Origin: an uncultured Bacteroidota bacterium
GTDB lineage: Bacteria > Bacteroidota > Bacteroidia > Chitinophagales > Chitinophagaceae
Assembly (NCBI GenBank): GCA_946479055.1
Contig: CAMLEX010000242.1
Location: 1-7,288 of the forward strand
Direction of reading: 5' to 3'
Length of the DNA stretch: 7,288 nucleotides
Position 1 is the stretch's first letter. Every line of letters begins with the position of its first letter. The position numbers were made by a program, and so were the translations under genes. The notes beneath the pieces are model-generated. The model did no database searches, was not told the origin of the DNA, and saw only the letters and a list, made by a program, of their open reading frames with translations. This document shows, in pieces, positions 1 to 6,494 of this stretch.

Positions 1-550
1 CAACTCATTGTTGGAACAATTGAGAAAATATCTGGAGCACAAATCATTTTTTGAAAACAGAAGAATCTACGACAATATACAGGAGTCACTAAAAATAATC
101 AGCGAAAGTGCGGAAACAAATTTCAGCAAACTTGATTTATTGAAGCTGGACGATGTTATAACCATAGATCTGATGCTAGCCCATGGCTGGGATATCAGAG
201 GTTACAAATCGCCCGAAAAACTAAAGTTTGCAAACAACGATCCGGAAGATGGCAAAAACACGGGAAGCAATAATCATCTCTTTGAACAGTTTGAAATAAG
301 TATTGCGGAATTAAAGAACAATATTAAACTGGCTTTGAAAAACAAATCACACATTTCTTTTACTGATTTTTTGCAAGAGTTCGAGATAAAAAAAGGTGTA
401 GCAGAAGTTGTTGCCTACGTGGAGATAGCATCAAATGATAGAAACCGACATATTGTAAAAGAAGAACAATATGACATTCTTAACATAAGAAATTTCAAGA
501 CCAATAAAACCTTTAAAGTAAAAATACCCAAAATTGTTTTTTGCAAATGA
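1..550 (+). CDS. jetA: Wadjet protein JetA, C-terminal part (DUF3375, MukF-like kleisin); 5' end outside window
   Basis: The frame is open from the first complete codon at position 2 to TGA at 548-550, giving 182 visible residues. The family is usually close to 480-500 residues, so roughly the first 300 are missing to the left; the TTG at 8 is an internal codon, not a start. The last third has the layout I associate with the DUF3375 C-terminus: a helix-rich stretch, the segment HISFTDFLQEFEIKKG followed by VAEVVAYVEIAS, then RHIVKEEQYD, and a basic end VKIPKIVF. JetA is the kleisin-like subunit that bridges the heads of the JetC SMC dimer and recruits JetB, comparable to MukF in MukBEF. No enzymatic motif is expected. 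The stop overlaps the jetB start by 4 nt (ATGA), which suggests coupled translation. Assignment rests on this C-terminal pattern plus the unmistakable jetBCD that follow. Promoter and N-terminal winged-helix region cannot be judged here. Confidence 0.9.
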   Translation, partial: NSLLEQLRKYLEHKSFFENRRIYDNIQESLKIISESAETNFSKLDLLKLDDVITIDLMLAHGWDIRGYKSPEKLKFANNDPEDGKNTGSNNHLFEQFEISIAELKNNIKLALKNKSHISFTDFLQEFEIKKGVAEVVAYVEIASNDRNRHIVKEEQYDILNIRNFKTNKTFKVKIPKIVFCK

Positions 551-1113
551 CAAAACCATACTCCCACATATTAGTCGCTTTGCTTAAAGGAATAGTATAC
601 ACCACCAATGAAAAAGCTTGGAATGATCTTTTGAAACCAGAGAATGAAGCTGATGTAAAGAGATACTTTGGCGATATAAACCTTGATGTAATAATAGATA
701 AATCAGAAGGCTATGCCTATTTGAAGCAGCGGCAACAGGAAGATGATGACGAAGCCCCTAAGCTGATTGAAAAAAGACAACTCAACTTCTATGTCTCTCT
801 CTTGTGCTTATTGCTTCGCAAACATTTGATCGAAAACGATAGAGAAGGTGAATCATCAAAAGCAATTCTTTCAAAAGACGAGATCATCAACCTGATGACG
901 CCATTCTCCAGGGAAACGACTAATGAGGCAAATCAGCAGAAGCAAATTGAAACGGCGATCAAACGGATTATTGATGAAGGTTTTCTGCGAAAGATGAAAA
1001 CGGAAGATGAACAGTATGAAATTAACCGCATCATCAAAGCATTCGTAAATGCAGATGTGGTAAAAGAATCTCTGGAGAAACTTAAAAACTATACCAACCT
1101 GATTTCAGAATGA
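547..1113 (+). CDS. jetB: Wadjet protein JetB (DUF4194, MukE/kite-like)
   Basis: 188 residues from the ATG at 547, a normal length for DUF4194. An in-frame TTG lies two codons upstream at 541, but the ATG forms a 4-nt ATGA overlap with the jetA stop and matches the same arrangement at the jetB/jetC junction, so ATG is preferred. No Shine-Dalgarno is visible, so re-initiation by ribosomes finishing jetA is likely. Visible family-like features are an early helical part, GYAYLKQR near residue 55, an acidic loop (EDDDEAP), the hydrophobic helix NFYVSLLCLLLRKHL, and a winged-helix-like end with IKRIIDEGFLRKM followed by YEINRIIKAFV. JetB is the kite-type subunit that binds the JetA kleisin and, in known Wadjet complexes, helps assemble the JetABC motor; it has no catalytic activity of its own. 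Its stop overlaps the jetC ATG by 4 nt. Function is assigned by family and by position between jetA and jetC. Confidence 0.93.
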   Translation: MTKPYSHILVALLKGIVYTTNEKAWNDLLKPENEADVKRYFGDINLDVIIDKSEGYAYLKQRQQEDDDEAPKLIEKRQLNFYVSLLCLLLRKHLIENDREGESSKAILSKDEIINLMTPFSRETTNEANQQKQIETAIKRIIDEGFLRKMKTEDEQYEINRIIKAFVNADVVKESLEKLKNYTNLISE

Positions 1114-4100
1114 ATGAGATAGAATACAAAACGGACAATACAAAAATCGGTTTCCGCTTGCATTCGGTCGAGCTACTCAACTGGGGCACTTTCCATAATA
1201 AAATCTGGAAGATAGAACCAAATGGAAGCAACTCCTTATTGACTGGTGATGTAGGCTCCGGCAAATCTACGCTTGTGGACGCCTTAACATGTTTGATATT
1301 GCCTCACCATCGCATCACCTTTAACAAGGCCGCCGGTGCTGAAAGCAAGGAACGCACCCTACCATCGTATATTAAAGGGGAATATAAAAATACCAAGAGT
1401 GAAGACCCAGACTCAAGAGAAAAGGCTGTTTCCCTTCGCTACAACAATTTATCAGATTCTACTTTCAGTATCATTGTCGCCAACTTCAACAATGAAGGTT
1501 ATCATGAATCAGTTTCACTCGCCCAGGTATTCTGGATTGAAAACGGTAAAGCGCAAAAGCTTTTAATTATAAGAGAGAAATTACCGCTGTCCATAAAAGA
1601 GAATTTCTCAAAGATTGAAGACGTAAGAGAATTAAGGAAACGCTTAAAAGAACTTCCAGGCACAGAATTGTTTGACGACAATTTTTCTAAGTACAGTCAG
1701 CGGTTCCGGCAGCTATTTGGCATGCAAACTGATAAAGCCATTGATTTGTTCTATCAAACCGTCTCCATGAAGTCCGTGAGCAGCTTAACCTTATTTGTAA
1801 GAGAACAAATGCTGGAGCGAACAGAAATAAAAACACAGATTGATGATCTGAAAAAGCGATTTGATGATTTAAACAAGGCCTACGCTGCTGTTATGGAAGC
1901 AAGGAAGCAAAGGGATATACTTACTCCTTTAGTTGACTTCTGTGAAAACTTTAGAAAATTTGAAGAAAGAATACAGACCATTGACTCCATCGTACAGTCA
2001 GTGCCAAGTTATTTTGCCGGGCGGAAAATTACTTTGCTTGAAATTGAAATTACAGAATGTGAAAGAAAATTACTTCAGATCAAAGGGCAATTAACAACCA
2101 TTGAAGACTCGTTAAAGGATAAGCGGAAGGCAGAAACACAAATCAATAATGACATTGATAACAACGGGGGAGCAAGGCTAAAAGAAATAGCAGCAGAAAT
2201 TGAGAAGAAAGAATTACTATGCAAAAGCAAAAAAGAAAAACATAGAGACTATTCTGACCTTACTTCATTCTGCGAGTTAGAAACTGCTAATACTGATAAA
2301 ACATTTTTCAGAAACCAAAAAAATGCGGAACTGAAACTAGAAGACTTAAAACAAAGACAAGAAACAATATTAACTGAACATGGAAAACTCTCAGGACAGA
2401 AAACTATAATCGAAGACAGCATAGAATTCGAATCCAAAGAGCTGGAGTCATTAAAGAAAAGAGAGAATCAAATTCCGTTGGAATTCCTTCATATCAAGGA
2501 GCAATTGGCAGATGCATTAGAAATCAATGAAAAGGAAATCCCTTTTGCCGGAGAATTGCTAAAGGTGAATGAAAATGAAAAAGATTGGGAGGGAGCTTTA
2601 GAAAGATTATTGGGAGGCCTTGCCGTAAGTATGTTAGTTCCAGACAAATATTATCCTCAAATCAGCAACTATATCAATGCAAGAAGATTAATGGACAACC
2701 GGAACAAAGGAATAAGATTTGAATACTTTAAGGTACCCTACTCTACCAAATCAAATAAGTTTTTAGACGATATTGATCCCGATTCAGTAGTAAACAAAAT
2801 TGACATTAAAACAGATACGCCATTTGAGGATTGGTTAGAGGCTGAGCTGCAAAAGAGATTTAACCTGAAATGTGTGCCCATTGATGAATTTCAGCGGCAA
2901 AGCAATGTAATTACAAAAGAAGGACAAATAAAAACGGGGAGCCAGCGACATACCAAAAACGATAGAAGAGATCTGTGGGATAGAAAGTATTTTGTTTTAG
3001 GTTGGACCAACCAGGAAAAGATAAATGCCATTGAAAAACATTTGACTCAATTAAGAAATGAAAGCAGTGAGATTGAAAATAAGCTAAATAATCTTTCCAT
3101 TGAAAATAAGAATAATACCCTTTACCAATCGAAGCTTGCCCAGATAATAAGTTATAAGAATTGGTTTGAATTAAACTGGAAAGATGAGGTGGAAGCCATT
3201 ACCCTATTAGAAAAGGAAAGAGACGAGCTGCAAGGAAGCAATGATATATTACAAACACTCCAGGAGCAGTTGGCTGATGTTCAGGATGAAATTAAAGAGC
3301 TCGAAGAGCACAAAGCCGAATTATTAGGAACAAAAGGAACCCTGGCGGAAAAAATTAAATCTAATAATGAAGAAATTACTGACTGCAATGCAATAGTCAA
3401 TTTACTACGGATAGAGGAAAGAGAAAGTTTTTACCCAAAAATTGACCAAGAAATAAAAGAAGTTATTTTCACAGTTAAGAACATTGACAAGACAAAAGAA
3501 GCTTTACTGAAAGATAAAAATGAAGAAAGAAAAAGAATTGCAGGCAGGCAAAGCAGTGTACGAGATAAAATAGTTCAGAATATGAAGGAGTATAAAGATC
3601 AGTTTCCTTCAGAATCACTTGAACTTTCTGATGAAATTGAGTCAAGACACGAATATTTGGATAAGCTGGAGAAAATCGTTAAGGAAGGATTGCCCGCACA
3701 TGAAGAAACGCTTAAAACAATGCTGACTAAAAACACTATTGACGACATTGTTGCCTTCGACAACAAACTGGACATTCACGAAAAAGAAATCCGGCATAAA
3801 ATCCGCAATATCAATGAACACCTGAAAGAAATTGAATTTAACAGGGGCACTTACATAGAACTAATAGCTGATAGAAACGGAGAACAGGATATCAGAATAT
3901 TTAAAGAAGATCTGAAAGCCTGCTACAGTAGTGTGCTTGATGCAAATGATGCGTATACGGAAGACCGGTTCAATGACGTTCAGAAAATTTTAAACAGATT
4001 CAGAAGCAATGAAAGTAAAGACATAGACTGGACTAATAAAGTAACAGATGTAAGAAACTGGTTTGATTTTAATGTCAGCGAAAGATACATTGAGAACAAG

Positions 4101-4511
4101 GAAGAGAAGGAATTCTATTCAGGTAGCTCCGGTAAGTCCGGCGGGCAGAAAGAGAAACTCGCTTACACTATTATTGCTTCTGCTTTGGCCTATCAATTTG
4201 GGCTACGGATCGGCGAGCCAAAAAGCAAATCATTTCGTTTTGCCGTAATAGATGAAGCCTTTGGAAAAGGAAGTGATTCCAGTGCAGAATACGGTTTAGA
4301 ACTATTTAAAAAACTCAACTTACAATTGTTAATAGTGACGCCGCTCCAAAAGATCCACATTATTGAAAACTATATTAACTCCGTGCATTACGTTTCAAAT
4401 ACGGAGGGAAACAACTCTGAACTGCAGAACCTGACTGTAGAAGAATACAAAACAGCAAAGGATCTGCATAATATATCTATTACCGGTATTGAAGTTACCG
4501 AAACCAACTAA
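1110..4511 (+). CDS. jetC: Wadjet protein JetC (MukB/SMC-like ATPase, COG4913 type)
   Basis: 1133 residues, the usual size for JetC. The N-terminal head has the start-of-SMC pattern LLNWGTFHNK, then Walker A GDVGSGKST at residues 46-54 (catalytic Lys52, codon 1263-1265), and RTLPSYIKGEY further on. A possible Q-loop sits near residue 216 (FYQTVSMKS). Charged heptad-like coiled coil fills roughly residues 235-470. It is broken at about 470-630 by a compact hinge-like domain (AGELLKV, GALERLLGG, and the family motif RH..NDRR near 613 followed by YFVLGW). Coiled coil resumes to about 930. The C-terminal head has the ABC signature SGGQKEK (from Ser1010) and Walker B FAVIDEAF with Asp1048 and Glu1049, followed by a D-loop-like GKGSD. 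All ATPase motifs are intact. In known Wadjet systems two JetC copies with JetA and JetB form a DNA-loop-extruding motor that senses small closed circles. The start overlaps jetB by 4 nt; the end shares one base with jetD. Confidence 0.97.
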   Translation: MNEIEYKTDNTKIGFRLHSVELLNWGTFHNKIWKIEPNGSNSLLTGDVGSGKSTLVDALTCLILPHHRITFNKAAGAESKERTLPSYIKGEYKNTKSEDPDSREKAVSLRYNNLSDSTFSIIVANFNNEGYHESVSLAQVFWIENGKAQKLLIIREKLPLSIKENFSKIEDVRELRKRLKELPGTELFDDNFSKYSQRFRQLFGMQTDKAIDLFYQTVSMKSVSSLTLFVREQMLERTEIKTQIDDLKKRFDDLNKAYAAVMEARKQRDILTPLVDFCENFRKFEERIQTIDSIVQSVPSYFAGRKITLLEIEITECERKLLQIKGQLTTIEDSLKDKRKAETQINNDIDNNGGARLKEIAAEIEKKELLCKSKKEKHRDYSDLTSFCELETANTDKTFFRNQKNAELKLEDLKQRQETILTEHGKLSGQKTIIEDSIEFESKELESLKKRENQIPLEFLHIKEQLADALEINEKEIPFAGELLKVNENEKDWEGALERLLGGLAVSMLVPDKYYPQISNYINARRLMDNRNKGIRFEYFKVPYSTKSNKFLDDIDPDSVVNKIDIKTDTPFEDWLEAELQKRFNLKCVPIDEFQRQSNVITKEGQIKTGSQRHTKNDRRDLWDRKYFVLGWTNQEKINAIEKHLTQLRNESSEIENKLNNLSIENKNNTLYQSKLAQIISYKNWFELNWKDEVEAITLLEKERDELQGSNDILQTLQEQLADVQDEIKELEEHKAELLGTKGTLAEKIKSNNEEITDCNAIVNLLRIEERESFYPKIDQEIKEVIFTVKNIDKTKEALLKDKNEERKRIAGRQSSVRDKIVQNMKEYKDQFPSESLELSDEIESRHEYLDKLEKIVKEGLPAHEETLKTMLTKNTIDDIVAFDNKLDIHEKEIRHKIRNINEHLKEIEFNRGTYIELIADRNGEQDIRIFKEDLKACYSSVLDANDAYTEDRFNDVQKILNRFRSNESKDIDWTNKVTDVRNWFDFNVSERYIENKEEKEFYSGSSGKSGGQKEKLAYTIIASALAYQFGLRIGEPKSKSFRFAVIDEAFGKGSDSSAEYGLELFKKLNLQLLIVTPLQKIHIIENYINSVHYVSNTEGNNSELQNLTVEEYKTAKDLHNISITGIEVTETN

Positions 4512-5677
4512 TGATAACCCCCAAGGAAATACAGGAAAGGTGCTTGAAATGCTGGAAAGCGGTTTTGATCTCGACCATTAACAGTACCGGATTTTTTTCA
4601 ATTGAGATAAACAGGATTGGGAAAGTAAATTCAAAAGATATTTTAAATAAACTTTCAGCATACAAAGCATCAATTGAATTGCTTAAAAACTATTCAAAAG
4701 AAAATAGAAAGATTGGATACAAACTACTACTTACTGAAAGGCTCTTTGATAAAATTGGCAGGCAGCTAGTTCCTGAAAAAATTATTATAGAAACAATAGA
4801 AGACTATTTGCAGGTAACCGGAAAGGAGAAAGACTACAAAGTCTTTTTGAAAAACCTTGCTATCATTCAAAAAGAACTACCAATACTTCATGAATGGTTA
4901 AAAACTAATCCCGAGAGACTGATTGATCACGATACATGGGCAGATTCAATTAAAGTTTGCAACTATTTCCTGGCTACACCTCAGCCTGGGCTATACATGC
5001 GTCAATTACCCATAAGCATACACACTAAATACATTTCTGAAAACAAGACCATAGTTCAATCGCTGCTTGAATTTTTACTTCCGGAACATATCAACGTCAT
5101 CGAAACAAAATTTGAACCCAGGTTTAACCTTAGGTATTCTGAGTCCTTAATCCGCATAAGATTTTTGGACACAGCGCTGTCACCTATTAATAATGTTACT
5201 GATATTTCGCTGACGGTTTCAGAGTTTAGTCATTTTCATTCCCATTGCGAAAATATTTTCGTTACGGAAAATCTAATGAACTTCCTTACGCTCCCCCGAT
5301 TGACAAATACTATAGCAATCTGGAGCGGAGGCGGCTTTAATGTAAGCTATCTTAAAGGCATTGATTGGTTAAAAAACAAACAGTTCTTTTATTGGGGAGA
5401 TATCGATGCGCATGGGTTTCAAATTCTTAATCAATTCAGAACATATTTTTCAAACACTATCGCAGTGATGATGGATGTGGAAACATTATCAGCATTTGAA
5501 AATGGAGTTGGCAAGCCTGCCGCCAATCAAAATCTGCAACAGCTTACTGAAAGCGAATTGAAACTTTATGATCATATTCGAACTAACAACATCAGGCTGG
5601 AACAAGAAAAGATCACCCAGGCATTTGCAGAAGAAAGAATTAAAAAGATTTTTCAGCAACGGCTTAACTACATTTGA
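4511..5677 (+). CDS. jetD: Wadjet nuclease JetD (DUF3322 + DUF2220, Toprim fold)
   Basis: 388 residues, full length for the family. The ATG at 4511 shares its A with the jetC stop (TAATG). The N-terminal half, about residues 1-190, corresponds to DUF3322, a mostly helical arm-like region that includes WLKTNPERLIDHDTW. The C-terminal half is the DUF2220 Toprim domain: metal-binding Glu253 in FVTEN, the glycine-rich IWSGGGFNVS at about 270-279, and the DxD motif YWGDIDAHGF with Asp297 and Asp299. The family motifs MMDVETL (320-326) and RLEQEKI (362-368), with further acidic residues, follow. Toprim domains of this type, related to topoisomerase VI/Spo11, cut DNA with Mg2+; in Wadjet, JetD makes the cut in plasmids trapped by JetABC. 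Every acidic residue expected for catalysis that I can recognise is present, so the protein is probably active. It is the last gene of the operon; no clear hairpin terminator directly follows, and the 42-bp repeat array starts 27 nt after the stop. Confidence 0.96.
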   Translation: MITPKEIQERCLKCWKAVLISTINSTGFFSIEINRIGKVNSKDILNKLSAYKASIELLKNYSKENRKIGYKLLLTERLFDKIGRQLVPEKIIIETIEDYLQVTGKEKDYKVFLKNLAIIQKELPILHEWLKTNPERLIDHDTWADSIKVCNYFLATPQPGLYMRQLPISIHTKYISENKTIVQSLLEFLLPEHINVIETKFEPRFNLRYSESLIRIRFLDTALSPINNVTDISLTVSEFSHFHSHCENIFVTENLMNFLTLPRLTNTIAIWSGGGFNVSYLKGIDWLKNKQFFYWGDIDAHGFQILNQFRTYFSNTIAVMMDVETLSAFENGVGKPAANQNLQQLTESELKLYDHIRTNNIRLEQEKITQAFAEERIKKIFQQRLNYI

Positions 5678-5703
5678 ATTCCACACCCATTCAAAATAAA
5701 CCG

Positions 5704-6121
5704 TGCTCTAACGAAACGCAGCATCACCTTGTAAGTAAGTATTTGTTTTATGGCGAAGCGGAGTAACGATTTGAAAAAAAACATCTGTTTTGCCTTTAAT
5801 CGGACAACCGCTTTATATTGAAATAAGTATTTTTACTCGAAGCGGAGTAACGACAGGAACTAAAACACTTATTTTATATCGAAGCAGAGGAGCGACCTGG
5901 ATAAAATAAAGTGTTTTTACTAAATACTTTGCTCCAGAATGCATCAAAACACTTGTCTTTTCCCGATCTCCTGCTCCACATAGCATCCAAGCAATTGTTT
6001 TAGCCAGATCTATTACTGATAACTGCACTAAATCACCTGTTTTATTTCGATCAACTGACCCGCATTGCATCAAAGCACATGTTTTATATCGATCTCCTGC
6101 TCCATATTGTAGTAAAAGCTA
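5704..6121. repeat. Degenerate tandem array, 42-bp period, about 10 units
   Basis: An anchor TGTTTT, or a close variant (TATTTT, TGTCTT), recurs at 5744, 5786, 5828, 5870, 5912, 5954, 5996, 6038 and 6080: nine units exactly 42 bp apart. A further unit at 5704-5743 (TGCTCTA, then CGAAACGCAG) aligns after a 2-bp deletion. After the anchor the units fall into two types at the same offset. Units at 5744, 5828 and 5870 carry cgaagcggagtaacga or a variant; the 16 bp at 5754-5769 and 5838-5853 are identical. Units at 5954 and 6080, and more weakly 5996 and 6038, carry cgatctcctgctcca, then a gcatcaaagca-like end. The minus frame gives 14-residue units with Lys at the same position throughout, but a TAA at 5813-5815 breaks it. 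The plus strand is also open over half of the array, so frame openness alone does not prove coding. What it does is unknown: old minisatellite, phased protein-binding sites, or remnant of a repeat-protein gene. Confidence 0.8.
5861..5919. other. AT-rich inverted repeat inside the array; possible bidirectional terminator
   Basis: The left arm taaaacacttattttat (5861-5877) is the reverse complement of the right arm ataaaataaagtgttttta (5901-5919), apart from two single-base bulges, with a 23-nt loop at 5878-5900. The 9-nt aagtgtttt (5909-5917) can alternatively pair perfectly with aaaacactt at 5946-5954. The arms straddle the boundaries of adjacent 42-bp units, so the symmetry partly follows from the TTTT/AAAA anchors. 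It lies about 180 nt after the jetD stop and ends in a T-rich run, so it could terminate transcription leaving the Wadjet operon. The stem has almost no GC, so it would be a weak hairpin. Terminator function is an inference. Confidence 0.4.
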
Positions 6122-6440
6122 ATTGGGCAATTCTTTCTACAGTATCAGATTTGCCTGATCCTGCATGTCTCCAATTGCTATAATAGTTTCTTCATAAAAT
6201 TTTAGTTTCATTTTAATTATTGTGAGCTTCTATAGTAAGTGCAATTCCATAACTGTAAATAAAAATCACATTCTTCCATTAAGACATTTATATACTTCAA
6301 GCAGGCAAAACAAAAGAAAAGATATTGGTGCAAAAAGAGAAAACACATAGGAAAAAGATGTCGCAGGTAAGCGTATCAAAAACTATAAAAGCTGTACCTT
6401 AACTTTTAAAATAAACTGCTACAGAAATGATTTATTTTAA
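6122..6440. other. Intergenic stretch with no convincing gene
   Basis: About 320 nt between the repeat array and the TPR reading frame. I see no RNA gene, insertion sequence or clear promoter; no good match to the Bacteroidota -7 consensus TAnnTTTG with a -33 TTTG was found. Two micro-ORFs exist. One encodes 14 residues at 6358-6402 (+) and is preceded by aggaaaaag, the best Shine-Dalgarno-like sequence in the window. The other encodes 24 residues at 6137-6211 (-). Neither resembles a known protein, and both may be chance. A TATAAT at about 6179-6184 has no properly spaced -35 partner. Confidence 0.5.
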
Positions 6441-6494
6441 ACAGCTCCCCTACCTTCTGAGTACGGTAATAATATTAATGAATGGGAAGCTCTG

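Noticed and set aside
8..550. Complete 180-residue gene starting at TTG 8
   Set aside because: The frame is open to the window edge and the sequence is the C-terminal part of a much longer DUF3375 protein.
541..1113. TTG at 541 as the jetB start
   Set aside because: ATG at 547 gives the ATGA overlap used again at jetB/jetC and adds no missing conserved residues; TTG would extend by only two residues.
5813..6073. 86-residue minus-strand ORF taken as an ordinary gene
   Set aside because: It only follows the 42-bp periodicity, its presumed start is an internal TTG-ATG inside a repeat unit, and the same repeat pattern continues beyond both ends. It is reported as part of the repeat array instead.
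5704..6121. CRISPR array
   Set aside because: A 42-bp total period with only a short conserved anchor leaves no room for a normal repeat plus spacer, the units are degenerate throughout, and no cas genes are near.
6084..6191. Minus-strand frame containing AGSGKSDT, resembling a P-loop
   Set aside because: About 35 codons between stops, no start codon, no further nucleotide-binding motifs, and it runs into the repeat array; a chance match is most likely.
6137..6211. 24-residue minus-strand ORF starting MKLKFYEET
   Set aside because: No ribosome site, no recognisable family. Its frame continues through two TAG codons into the repeat array, but the 14-residue pattern does not extend into it.
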